17,013 nucleotides of DNA from Lachnospiraceae bacterium (GCA_900770535.1 CAAHDV010000027.1:1-17013), one strand, 5' to 3'. Positions 7,479 to 14,937 are shown, numbered from the stretch's first letter. The notes: a model not told the origin generated them from the sequence alone. Made by a program: numbers and translations.

Positions 7479-7493
7479 ATGCAACATTTGCAT
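7479..7493. promoter_or_regulatory. Second operator-like palindrome upstream of malR
   Basis: ATGCAACATTTGCAT has the same half-sites as the operator at 7337-7354 (ATGCAA/TTGCAT) but one base less in the centre and no CG. It ends 17 bases before the malR -35 box. The centre-to-centre distance to the first operator is about 140 bases, compatible with looping or with autoregulation of the regulator. Confidence 0.55.
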
Positions 7494-7510
7494 AAATTTG
7501 CACGCCATCG

Positions 7511-7539
7511 TTGACTTTTTTTCCGCAATCCCGTAAAAT
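7511..7539 (+). promoter_or_regulatory. Promoter of the LacI-family regulator gene
   Basis: TTGACT (7511-7516) and TAAAAT (7534-7539) have a 17-base spacer. The start would be near 7546, about 53 bases before the ATG at 7599. It is divergent from the malT promoter. Confidence 0.8.
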
Positions 7540-7598
7540 AAGAGGGAACTGACGAACCATCCGGTTCCATATTTTAACAAAGAAAGGAAGCTGGAATC

Positions 7599-8627
7599 AT
7601 GTCCGTGACCATCAAGGATGTGGCTGCACTGGCTGGTGTATCTGCCTCTACGGTTTCCCGCACCTGCAAAGACAGTCCTTCCATCAGTGAAGAGACGAAA
7701 CGCAAAGTAAGAAATGCCATGAAAGAACTGGGCTATGAACCCAATTTCCAGGCCAGCAACCTGGCATCCCGAAACACGCGCACCATCGGCATTATCCTGC
7801 CGGTATCTGCCCGTGAGGTCTACGAAAACTCCTTTTATCTGGAGGCAATCCGCGGCATCAGCCAGGTCTGCAACCAGCAGCATTACATCAGCACCATCGT
7901 GACCGGCCAGGATGAGGACGAAGTACTGGAAGCCGTCCGCTCCATGGCCCGCATCGGGCAGACTGACGGCTTTATCCTGCTCTATTCCCGCCAGAACGAT
8001 CCCGTAATTGAATACCTGCACCGGGAAAAACTTCCCTATGTACTGATTGGGAAAGCCTGCCAGTACGCCAACCAGACCATTTACATTGATAACGACAACC
8101 TGCTGGCAGGAGATGAGGCCACCGAATATCTTTACCAGCTTGGCCACCGGAAAATTGCCTATCTGGGCGTAGACAACAGCCTCGTCTTTTCGGCTGACCG
8201 CAGAAACGGCTATCAGCTGGCGCTGAGCCGCCATGGTATTATGCCTAAGCCGGAATACTGTGTGGAGCTGCCGTCCATCACTGCCGATAAAGACACACCG
8301 GTACATACGCTGCTTCGGTCTGCCGACCGTCCCACCGCCATTGTCGTCAGTGACGATATCCTGGCCCTGACCCTGGAGCGTATCTGCATGGAAACCGGGC
8401 TTTCCATTCCGGGCGACATTTCCATTCTTTCTTTTAATAATTCACTGTTCGCACGGCTCACCTCGCCGCAGCTGACTTCCATCGATATCAATTCCTGTCA
8501 GCTTGGCATTGAAGCCGCCGCACAGATGATCAGCCATATCGAGCATCCCGGACTTCCTGCCACCAAGATCCTGGTGCCGCACCGGCTGATTGAGCGGGAC
8601 AGCTGCGCGCGTCCTGCATCATGTTAG
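7599..8627 (+). CDS. malR: LacI-family transcriptional regulator of the maltose locus
   Basis: This 342-residue protein has the standard LacI/GalR layout. The N-terminal helix-turn-helix and hinge helix (about 3-60) read VTIKDVAALAGVSASTVSR, followed by GYEPNFQASNLAS. The periplasmic-binding-protein-like effector domain (about 62-335) contains TIGIILP, GHRKIAYLG, PTAIVVSDDILAL and the TSIDINSCQLG segment. The start at 7599 has AAAGGA about ten bases upstream and fits the family N-terminus. It is divergent from the malT operon, whose start site carries a palindromic operator, so repression relieved by maltose or a derivative is likely (inference). The effector cannot be read from the sequence. 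CcpA itself is less likely because of this local placement. It is followed after 20 bases by the acyltransferase gene, probably on the same transcript. Confidence 0.88.
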   Translation: MSVTIKDVAALAGVSASTVSRTCKDSPSISEETKRKVRNAMKELGYEPNFQASNLASRNTRTIGIILPVSAREVYENSFYLEAIRGISQVCNQQHYISTIVTGQDEDEVLEAVRSMARIGQTDGFILLYSRQNDPVIEYLHREKLPYVLIGKACQYANQTIYIDNDNLLAGDEATEYLYQLGHRKIAYLGVDNSLVFSADRRNGYQLALSRHGIMPKPEYCVELPSITADKDTPVHTLLRSADRPTAIVVSDDILALTLERICMETGLSIPGDISILSFNNSLFARLTSPQLTSIDINSCQLGIEAAAQMISHIEHPGLPATKILVPHRLIERDSCARPASC

Positions 8628-8647
8628 CAAAATAAGGGGATTTACCA

Positions 8648-9700
8648 ATGAGTACGAATCGAAGAAGCGATATTGACATTGCCAAGGGCTTTGCCCTGTT
8701 TCTGGTGGTGCTGGGCCATGTGGTAACCATGCATCACACCATCTTCCGATGGATTTACGCATTCCACATGCCGGCCTTTTTCTTTCTCTCCGGCATGACA
8801 TTCCGGCCGGAAAAATATTCATCCTGTCTGGATTACATCAAAAAAAGGGGGCGCACCCTCGTCCTTCCCTATTTTTTCATTACCATGACCGCGCTGGCCA
8901 TCTGCACTATCCGGCCCTACTACCATCTGGCAATTGATGAATACGGCTGGAAGCACATTCTGAAATGGATTTTTTATTACGGCCAGCCCCAGCAGATCTA
9001 CGTGGGCCAGCTCTGGTTTCTGCCTGCGCTGTTTTTTGCCGGACTATATGCCCTGATCTGGCTGCGGATCTTTGACAAAAAAAGCATTACGGTGCGCTGC
9101 TATGCCCTTGTTGCCCTGATACTGGCAGGGACTTATATCCGCCTGGCAGACCCGTTAATCCCAGTCATGAACCGCCTCCCCTGGAAGGTAGATTCCGCCC
9201 TCTGTGCTGCCGTATTCCTGATTGCCGGATACTACGCAAATCGCACAAAACTTCTGGAAAAAATGATGCCATACGCTGGTTTTCTGATTCCGTTTTTTGC
9301 GGTATTAAGCTTCTTTTTCGGTCCAAAACTCAGTGATTACGTAAATCTTTGCGACTGCCGCTACACTGCGCCGCCTTACTATTTTGGTGCTGCTTTTTCC
9401 GGTATCTTCGCACTGCTTCTCACAGCAAAGCTGGCCGCGCTCCCGGCTGTATCCGGCAGTGTATTTTCCCGGTTCTGGCAGTTTTGCGGACGCCGCTCCA
9501 TGCTTCTTTTCTCCATTCAGAGCTTCGCCCTCTACTTCTTTGTGGAGCTGATCCTGCGCACCACCGGAGTAGAATTAAAGCCCATGGAATGGATGCCCAC
9601 CAGGCTTTCCACCTTTGCGCTGACCACGGCTACCTTCGCCCTGATCTGCCTCATTGGCTGGCCCAGGGACTGCTATAAACGAAAAATGGAACAGAAATAA
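8648..9700 (+). CDS. Membrane acyltransferase, fucose-4-O-acetylase-like (acyltransferase 3)
   Basis: This 350-residue polytopic protein has about ten hydrophobic segments and belongs to the acyltransferase 3 superfamily. It starts with RRSDIDIAKGFALFLVVLGH, in which the conserved Asp and His24 of the acyl-transfer site are visible. FHMPAFFFLSGMTF follows, as in fucose 4-O-acetylase-type proteins (COG3594). Such enzymes O-acetylate sugars of surface polysaccharides from a cytoplasmic acyl donor. No polysaccharide genes are nearby, so the acceptor is unknown. The ATG at 8648 has AAGGGG about eight bases upstream. It lies 20 bases after malR, and a bidirectional terminator follows at 9717-9746. 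Its link to maltose metabolism is probably positional only. Confidence 0.85.
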   Translation: MSTNRRSDIDIAKGFALFLVVLGHVVTMHHTIFRWIYAFHMPAFFFLSGMTFRPEKYSSCLDYIKKRGRTLVLPYFFITMTALAICTIRPYYHLAIDEYGWKHILKWIFYYGQPQQIYVGQLWFLPALFFAGLYALIWLRIFDKKSITVRCYALVALILAGTYIRLADPLIPVMNRLPWKVDSALCAAVFLIAGYYANRTKLLEKMMPYAGFLIPFFAVLSFFFGPKLSDYVNLCDCRYTAPPYYFGAAFSGIFALLLTAKLAALPAVSGSVFSRFWQFCGRRSMLLFSIQSFALYFFVELILRTTGVELKPMEWMPTRLSTFALTTATFALICLIGWPRDCYKRKMEQK

Positions 9701-9716
9701 AGAGCTGTAAAACAAA

Positions 9717-9754
9717 AGCAGGCGCCTGATTTTTCAGGTACCTGCTCTTATTTT
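9717..9754. terminator. Bidirectional rho-independent terminator
   Basis: The arms AGCAGGCGCCTGA and TCAGGTACCTGCT (ending at 9746) form a stem of about 13 bp with one mismatch and one wobble around a TTTT loop. CTTATTTT follows on the plus strand, and TTTTGTTTTAC follows on the minus strand. It ends the acyltransferase transcript and the convergent 9805-10917 gene. Confidence 0.85.
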
Positions 9755-9804
9755 GCCGTTATTCATACCCTATATGAACTTTTTCCTATCTTTCAGTCCG
9801 GCTT

Positions 9805-10917
9805 TTATGCCATGATGCTTCCCAGCGATTTTTTCAGCTGCGCGATTTCTTTTTCCAGGGCCGCTTTTTTCTTCTGATCTGCCTCAAATTCTGCCATCTC
9901 CCCGGTCTGGGTTTCCTCACCGGCAAAGCTTAAAAAGCCCTGGGTAAATACAGATGGATACTTAAACTTCTTATCTGCTTTTTCAAAATGAACCAGCAGC
10001 GTGCCGTTGTCATTGGACTGGACCACTCCGGCTCCGTAGGTCTTATGACGCACCTGTTTTCCTACCACATCCGGCAGATTCACCGGCTTGTCCTGCAGCT
10101 CTTTCAGGCGTTTTTCTTTTAATTCGATTTCCTGTTTCAGCTTCTCCTGAGCCGCTTTGGCCTCTGCCGTTTTTGTGCGCTCTCTGGACGGAGTTTTGCG
10201 GATGTCCATGCCGGCATAGTAACGATACAGGCTGGCACAGTCCATGATATCATACACAAGAATATGCATCTGGTCATCGTAGCCGTCCAGTTCTTCCTCA
10301 AACAGTTCGCTATAAAGCCCCGTCAGTTCTTCATTTTCACGAATCGCATCCAGCAGCTCATCACACATCTGGTAATAGCTTTCCAGTGAAAAATTCTTGC
10401 TGCTGAAATCTCCATCATACTCAACACAGGCAGCCCAGCCGGAAGCAGAGGCCGCGTCAAACATATAGTTTTCTTCCGGTTTCCAGAGATTCAGATAATA
10501 GAGCACATGGTCGCGGTTCTGAAGATACTTCCGGGTTCCGCGCTCATAATAACGGATACGCTCGTTAATCTTGTCCGCAAAGAAATCCGCACGGTCCTGA
10601 CGTTTCTGAAGATCTCCGCCGTCATCACTGAATAAAAAGCGGCAGCACTCTCTCACGTACTCAGCTTCATTTTCCCGCGCAAGAAGCATGCGAAAGCCTG
10701 CCACCGGCTGCATAGCCGCGTCATCCAGAAGGTTTCCCGCCTCACGCATGGCCTTCTCAAACATTCCGGCAAAATCCGCCGCATCCAGATTCCAGAATCG
10801 CTTAAAACACCCTACAGCGCGCCACTTGTACACCTGGTCGCTGTCATCTGCCTGCTCCAGTCCTGCCAGACGGCTGATATACTGTTCTAATACGGTTTCA
10901 AAATTCTTCCTGTTCAT
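9805..10917 (-). CDS. Unrecognised protein with coiled coils and a Tudor/SH3-like C-terminal barrel
   Basis: I do not recognise this 370-residue soluble family. The first about 245 residues are helical, acidic and rich in aromatic residues (for example FKRFWNLDAADF, RIRYYERGTRKYL, YLNLWKPEENYMFD). A Lys/Glu coiled coil follows at about 250-278. Then a small beta domain (285-330) starts GKQVRHKTYGAGVV and continues LLVHFEKADKKFKYP. This G-x-x-V-x-H-x-x-[FY]-G-x-G-x-V pattern is the one seen in the Tudor-like C-terminal domain of UvrD/PcrA helicases and related RNA-polymerase or nucleic-acid adaptors. A second coiled coil closes the protein. The start at 10917 has AGGTGAGG just upstream; the longer frame to 10965 has no ribosome site. 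It has its own promoter at 10986-11014. A nucleic-acid-linked role is only a guess. Confidence 0.8.
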   Translation of the reverse strand: MNRKNFETVLEQYISRLAGLEQADDSDQVYKWRAVGCFKRFWNLDAADFAGMFEKAMREAGNLLDDAAMQPVAGFRMLLARENEAEYVRECCRFLFSDDGGDLQKRQDRADFFADKINERIRYYERGTRKYLQNRDHVLYYLNLWKPEENYMFDAASASGWAACVEYDGDFSSKNFSLESYYQMCDELLDAIRENEELTGLYSELFEEELDGYDDQMHILVYDIMDCASLYRYYAGMDIRKTPSRERTKTAEAKAAQEKLKQEIELKEKRLKELQDKPVNLPDVVGKQVRHKTYGAGVVQSNDNGTLLVHFEKADKKFKYPSVFTQGFLSFAGEETQTGEMAEFEADQKKKAALEKEIAQLKKSLGSIMA

Positions 10918-10985
10918 ATTCCTCACCTGTTCGTTAAATTTGCAGTCTGTTTCCAGTTTTTGCATATTGTTTTCACTGGATTCTC

Positions 10986-11014
10986 ATTATATAGCAGAGA
11001 AATTTCTCATTCAA
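10986..11014 (-). promoter_or_regulatory. Promoter with a palindromic spacer for the 9805-10917 gene
   Basis: TTGAAT (11009-11014) and TATAAT (10986-10991) on the minus strand are 17 bases apart. The spacer contains the perfect 12-bp palindrome GAGAAATTTCTC (10997-11008), immediately next to the -35 box, where a repressor could sit. Confidence 0.75.
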
Positions 11015-11065
11015 GACTTGACTTCCCTTTCACAATATGCTTGTATGGACTGACCGATTCCCTCT

Positions 11066-11094
11066 TTGCAAATCCAGCTTCCAGTTGGTATAAT
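11066..11094 (+). promoter_or_regulatory. Promoter of aroD
   Basis: TTGCAA (11066-11071) and TATAAT (11089-11094) have a 17-base spacer, about 75 bases before the aroD ATG. I see no T-box, riboswitch or terminator in the leader. Confidence 0.75.
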
Positions 11095-11169
11095 AGACGG
11101 AACAGATTCTGCTGATACAGCTTTATTTCGGCGGACATAAAAAACATTACCCTTTCAGGAGGAATCCAT

Positions 11170-11946
11170 ATGAAACAGCCGGTTGTCGTGAAACATACAC
11201 GGATTGGAGAAGGAACTCCCAAAATCTGTGTCCCCATTGTAGAAAAAGATCCAGACTCTATTCTCGCTGCCGCCAGAAACCTGATCTCATCCGGCCCGGA
11301 TCTTGTCGAGTGGCGCTGTGACCATTTCGATCAGGCCGAAGACCCGGAAGCCGCCGTGCACATTCTGCAGGCGCTCCATGAGGTACTGGGCGATATTCCT
11401 GTCCTCTTTACCTTCCGCACCAAAAAGGAAGGCGGGGAAAAAGAGATTTCCGCCGCGGCCTATGAACGGTTAAACTGCCAGGCAGCCACAAGCGGCCTTG
11501 CAGACCTCATCGATGTGGAAATTTTTACTGGTAATGATACCGTCCGTTCCATTCTGACCGCTGCCCACCGCGCAGGTGTTCCTGTAGTTGCCTCCAATCA
11601 TCATTTTCATGAGACCCCGGACCAGGAAACCATCCTGGAAATCCTCACCAAAATGGACCAGATGGGCGCCGACATCTTAAAGATTGCCGTAATGCCCCAG
11701 TCCCGGAAAGATGTGCTGACTCTGCTTTCCGCTACAGAGGAGATGGACCGGCGCACCACAAAGCCCCTCATCACCATGTCCATGGGGCCAGTTGGCATGA
11801 TCAGCCGTCTGTGCGGGGAAGTCTTCGGCTCTGCCTTAACCTTTGGAGCAGTCGGAAAAGTTTCCGCACCGGGACAGATTGGCGCAAAGGATCTGGCCCA
11901 CGTGCTGAATCTGATCCACCAAAGTATGGAAAGCAGACAGAGCTGA
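11170..11946 (+). CDS. aroD: Type I 3-dehydroquinate dehydratase
   Basis: AroD removes water from 3-dehydroquinate to give 3-dehydroshikimate, step three of the shikimate pathway. The 258-residue length matches the class I TIM-barrel enzyme. Active-site residues are in place: Glu47 and Arg49 in VEWRCDHF, Arg83 in FTFRTKK, His144 in SNHHFHETP, the Schiff-base Lys171 in ADILKIAV, Arg213 in SRLCGEVFGS, and the SAPGQ loop near 232-236. AGGAGG seven bases before the ATG makes the start secure. It stands alone, without other aro genes, under its own promoter and a strong terminator at 11968-12008. A quinate or shikimate catabolic role is therefore as possible as a biosynthetic one. Confidence 0.96.
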   Translation: MKQPVVVKHTRIGEGTPKICVPIVEKDPDSILAAARNLISSGPDLVEWRCDHFDQAEDPEAAVHILQALHEVLGDIPVLFTFRTKKEGGEKEISAAAYERLNCQAATSGLADLIDVEIFTGNDTVRSILTAAHRAGVPVVASNHHFHETPDQETILEILTKMDQMGADILKIAVMPQSRKDVLTLLSATEEMDRRTTKPLITMSMGPVGMISRLCGEVFGSALTFGAVGKVSAPGQIGAKDLAHVLNLIHQSMESRQS

Positions 11947-11967
11947 TATACCAGATGAATCGGGCAG

Positions 11968-12008
11968 AAAAGGAATGCATGGTTTTCGCTGCCTCGCATT
12001 CCTTTTTT
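11968..12008. terminator. Bidirectional terminator between aroD and the U32 gene
   Basis: The arms AAAAGGAATGC (11968-11978) and GCATTCCTTTTTT (11996-12008) pair around a 17-base loop. The T run on the plus strand ends aroD. The minus-strand tail CTTTTCTG can end the convergent U32-family gene, whose stop lies 8 bases away. Confidence 0.85.
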
Positions 12009-12015
12009 GCATCAT

Positions 12016-12984
12016 TCACTCCCGGTAATAGCAATTGCCGCTGCACCCTTTCGAAAATAAAGTCTGCTTCATTTTTTTCTGATATTCCTCTTCCGAATCG
12101 GACTGTTCCAGAATTTCCAGGGCTTTTCGCAGATTTCGGATGTCGCGTTCCATAAAGTCCGTGTAGTTTCCCCGGCCAACTAATTTCAGATGGGTGATGC
12201 CCGCCTGCTGAAGCTGGTACAGGGCGCAGAGGCCGCAGCCGGTGAAACCGCAGAGATAGCCGTCTTCGTCGTAAAGAAGCTGCTCTGCCCCCTCCAATGC
12301 ACTTCCACTTTGATCCGCCATACAGTCACCGCCCTTTACCGGCCCCAGGCGATACGGCACCCGGCAGAGATAGCCCATCTCATCGCAGTGCAGGGAATTG
12401 CAGAATGCGCCGGTAAAATGGCAGAGTTCATTTAATACAAAAGCTTCAAACTCCTCTCCATGCCCGGCCTGTACAACGCGTTTCATATCATCAAAACTGT
12501 TTTTCCGATGAAAGATCAGGCGCCGGATTTTCTGCCGCTGAAATACAGAAAACATCCGGCTGTTCACTTCCGCATTTTCTCCGCTCAGATGGATTTCGCA
12601 GTCAATGTGCTCCCGTCTCAGATAACAGATCAGGGCCGGATCTGCCAGAATATAACTTTGAAATCCCAGTTCCATACACTGCCGGATAATCTTCGCAATT
12701 TCCGGATACTGCTCCGGAATATAATACAGGGCATTAAAGGTCAGATGCACTGGTTTCCCATATTTTTTCACCATCGCTGCCAGAATTTCCAACTCCGAAA
12801 AAGCCCCCAGCTGTACATTGCTGCAGAGCACTTCCCTACGGTTTAGCGGCAGTACGGTTCCATATTTCTTATTCCATTCATACGGCACATACCCGGCAAA
12901 AAACTCGTCCGCTCCGGCATCGCAAAACCGGATATATTCATCCAGAGAACCAAGCCCGGCCACGATTCTCATCACATCCAACAT
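12016..12984 (-). CDS. U32 peptidase-family (UbiU/UbiV-like) protein
   Basis: This 322-residue protein opens with MRIVAGLGSLDEYIRFCDAGADEFFAGY, the entry strand and loop of the U32 TIM barrel. PVHLTFNALYY and the paired barrel strands IDCEIHLSGENAEVN and RRLIFHRKNSFDDM follow. It is cysteine-rich: Cys188, 195, 200 and 207 in the LCHFTGAFCNSLHCDEMGYLC stretch, Cys245/250/253, and a C-terminal CSGNC (314/318). In characterised relatives (UbiU/UbiV, RlhA, TrhP) the family is linked to RNA or ubiquinone hydroxylation, with a [4Fe-4S] cluster in UbiU/UbiV, rather than proven proteolysis. The start at 12984 overlaps the upstream gene by 13 bases, so the two are translationally coupled. It lacks a strong ribosome site of its own, and the alternative TTG at 13020 is unsupported. 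The substrate is unknown. Confidence 0.8.
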   Translation of the reverse strand: MLDVMRIVAGLGSLDEYIRFCDAGADEFFAGYVPYEWNKKYGTVLPLNRREVLCSNVQLGAFSELEILAAMVKKYGKPVHLTFNALYYIPEQYPEIAKIIRQCMELGFQSYILADPALICYLRREHIDCEIHLSGENAEVNSRMFSVFQRQKIRRLIFHRKNSFDDMKRVVQAGHGEEFEAFVLNELCHFTGAFCNSLHCDEMGYLCRVPYRLGPVKGGDCMADQSGSALEGAEQLLYDEDGYLCGFTGCGLCALYQLQQAGITHLKLVGRGNYTDFMERDIRNLRKALEILEQSDSEEEYQKKMKQTLFSKGCSGNCYYRE

Positions 12985-14408
12985 GGCAGCACCAGCCTTC
13001 CCACTTGATTTTCTTTGCAAAATACTCTTGTTTTCTCCATATTATATGGCACAATTCCAGTCCGCTCCAAAATCTCAGAGTCCTTTCCAAACAGAGAATT
13101 GTAATGTCCCACCATGTTCAGATGACGCGGATACAGATACGCCTGCCATTCGCAGCGCCGGTCACAGCTGGTCACAGGTTGCTGCCTGCTCCGGTCTCCA
13201 TAAACACTCCCTGCATACAGCGTGCAGTACTGGGAAGTGTTGGTCTGGTAAAAGGGCAGATGCAGGTGATTTTCCATTTTCCGTCCGGCGGCCGGCTCTG
13301 GGAATTTCTGCTCATAGCCGCAGCTTTCCCACTCAAAACGGTGGATTCCAAACTCCTGTTCCAGATACTCCCGGTAAAACTCTGCATTGAGATTGTTCTC
13401 CTGCAAAAGTTCCACATTGCCCTTTTTATATGGCATGCGCGGATCTTTTTTCCGCTTGTTTAACATTCTTCCATAACATGGGATCAGATCTGGCAGACTG
13501 TATTTCAGCATATCTGCCATAGCCCAGTCATTAACTTCAATTTCCAGTTTTGTGTTTTCTTCCCGGCACCACTGCTCCAGCTTTTTCAGCAGCTTCTCCA
13601 TGTGTTTCAACTGATATTCCCGCACATAAGAGAAGGTAACCGTTATCTTAAGCCCCAGCTTATAGGCTTTGTCCAGCATAGAAAACAGCGTTGTTTCTTC
13701 TGGGAAAAGGAGATGGCAGAAGGCATTTCCAATATAGATCCGCTCCACTTTTCTCTCCCGAAACCAGTCCTGAAAAACCGGATACCGTTCCTGATAATCT
13801 GCCAAAAACTCGTCTATGCTCTGCTTTAAAAACTGTGTGTATACACTCGGGTGGTCCAGTTCCAGCGCCAGCGCTGGTTCCATCACTGCATATTTCCAAG
13901 TCTCTGCCTGCTCCGTTCCTTCACAATTTCCCCTGTTTTTGCCGTTTCCGAACCACGCATCCATCTGCTCCCGAAAAGAATCCGCAAAAATTTCATCCTC
14001 TTTTGCCGGATACCCGGTCATCTGCTCTGCCAGGCCGCTGTCATCCTCCGCCAGTTTCAGCCTGATATAGCGGTCATACTGACCAAACAGCATTCTCACT
14101 GCCTGCCGGTAGTCTTCCTGCTGTACTGCCACTGCATAACTGATAAAAAATTCTGTTTTCTGCTCTGTCCGCCAGGCGGCAGGCATCACCGGAATTTCCC
14201 GATACCGGCCCTGCTTCAGATCATAAAAACAAAGACGGAATGACTTCTCCAAACTGCAAAACTTCTCCACACTTCGAAAGCAAAAACCATCCTCCGCCAG
14301 CTTCGTGATACGGATTTCCTTTTCACCATAAAAACCGGCCAGCAGGCCAAACGGGATCATCTCCACTGTGCTGTCTGTCCACTCCCACTTTATTTCTTGT
14401 TCCACCAT
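12972..14408 (-). CDS. Large U32-like partner protein of unknown function
   Basis: This 478-residue protein has no recognised name. The first about 100 residues include RITKLAEDGFCFRS and LCFYDL, a beta pattern faintly like PilZ domains. From about 215 it looks like a U32-type barrel: VERIYIGNAFCHLLF, ITVTFSYV, IEVNDWAMADMLK, then YGRMLNKRKKDPRM. Cys395, Cys415 and Cys419 (C-x19-C-x3-C) precede YPRHLNMVGHYNSLFG, which could be a metal or Fe-S ligand set. It overlaps the downstream U32 gene by 13 bases, so the two probably form a complex, much as UbiU and UbiV do (inference). The start at 14408 (second of two adjacent ATGs) has GGGAG five bases upstream; 14411 is the alternative. An extended -10 promoter lies at 14468-14476. 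Confidence 0.72.
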   Translation of the reverse strand: MVEQEIKWEWTDSTVEMIPFGLLAGFYGEKEIRITKLAEDGFCFRSVEKFCSLEKSFRLCFYDLKQGRYREIPVMPAAWRTEQKTEFFISYAVAVQQEDYRQAVRMLFGQYDRYIRLKLAEDDSGLAEQMTGYPAKEDEIFADSFREQMDAWFGNGKNRGNCEGTEQAETWKYAVMEPALALELDHPSVYTQFLKQSIDEFLADYQERYPVFQDWFRERKVERIYIGNAFCHLLFPEETTLFSMLDKAYKLGLKITVTFSYVREYQLKHMEKLLKKLEQWCREENTKLEIEVNDWAMADMLKYSLPDLIPCYGRMLNKRKKDPRMPYKKGNVELLQENNLNAEFYREYLEQEFGIHRFEWESCGYEQKFPEPAAGRKMENHLHLPFYQTNTSQYCTLYAGSVYGDRSRQQPVTSCDRRCEWQAYLYPRHLNMVGHYNSLFGKDSEILERTGIVPYNMEKTRVFCKENQVGRLVLPCWM

Positions 14409-14436
14409 CATCTCTCCCAAACAGAATTCTCGTTCC

Positions 14437-14451
14437 CGTGACGTTGTCACG
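14437..14451. promoter_or_regulatory. Palindrome CGTGAC-GTT-GTCACG in the leader of the U32 operon
   Basis: This is a perfect 6+6 bp symmetric site about 30 bases before the ATG and about 17 bases downstream of the -10 box. It is well placed for a repressor, or could form a small RNA hairpin. No binding protein can be named. Confidence 0.45.
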
Positions 14452-14467
14452 CTCTTACACTCGTTAC

Positions 14468-14476
14468 ATTATAACA
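14468..14476 (-). promoter_or_regulatory. Extended -10 promoter of the U32 operon
   Basis: The minus strand shows TGT-TATAAT (14468-14476), a TGn extended -10 element. There is no good -35 box at 16-18 bases. Transcription would start near 14461. Confidence 0.6.
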
Positions 14477-14509
14477 AAGTCTGAATAGAAATCATATGGC
14501 AATTTCTAT

Positions 14510-14538
14510 TTGCCTTTTTTCTGAAAACACGTTATCGT
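14510..14538 (+). promoter_or_regulatory. Possible promoter of the VOC gene
   Basis: TTGCCT (14510-14515) and TATCGT (14533-14538) are 17 bases apart, about 30 bases before the ATG. Both boxes are moderate matches. Confidence 0.45.
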
Positions 14539-14569
14539 TAAAGAAAAAAACAACAGGAGAAAATAAGCT

Positions 14570-14911
14570 ATGGCAAAAATTGACCATGCGGCAGTCCGCA
14601 CCAGTTCTTATGAGGACGCCCAGAAATTTTTTGAAGATGTATTTGAAATGCATATGTGGCGGGAAATCGGTGAAAAGCCGGCCCGCAAATGTTGGTATAA
14701 AGAGGGGATTCAGCTCTGTGAAGTGGAGAACGTAAACACCGACGGCCAGAACGGTTACGATCACATCTCCATCGCAGTAGACTCTGTAGAGGAAACAATG
14801 GAGAAGATCAAAGCATATCCAACCACCGCCATCAATGACCACTGGTTTTTCCTTCCAAACGGAACCAAAATCGAATTAAAGCTTCTGGAGAACTGGAAGC
14901 TGAATGACTAA
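14570..14911 (+). CDS. VOC (glyoxalase/bleomycin-resistance fold) family protein
   Basis: This 113-residue cytoplasmic protein consists of one VOC unit pair. KIDHAAVRTSSYEDAQKFFEDVF gives the first beta-alpha module with His6. YDHISIAVDSVEETMEKI gives the second with His65. The closing strand TKIELKLLE carries Glu102, and Glu51 in QLCEVEN is the likely fourth position. These sit where glyoxalase-type proteins hold their divalent metal, so a metal-dependent lyase, isomerase or dioxygenase-like function is plausible. The substrate cannot be read from the sequence. The ATG at 14570 follows AGGAG by ten bases. It is monocistronic, and the next sequence on the right is of foreign character. Confidence 0.85.
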   Translation: MAKIDHAAVRTSSYEDAQKFFEDVFEMHMWREIGEKPARKCWYKEGIQLCEVENVNTDGQNGYDHISIAVDSVEETMEKIKAYPTTAINDHWFFLPNGTKIELKLLENWKLND

Positions 14912-14937
14912 AACCTGCAACACTATAATTCTATTAA

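Noticed and set aside
7386..8306. 306-codon minus-strand frame opposite malR
   Set aside because: It is antisense to an intact LacI-family gene, lacks any family pattern, and its 3' part crosses the mal control region.
12985..13020. TTG start for the U32 gene
   Set aside because: The ribosome-like GGAG is too far away, and the extra 12 residues do not extend the conserved barrel start. The ATG at 12984 with coupling to the upstream gene fits better.
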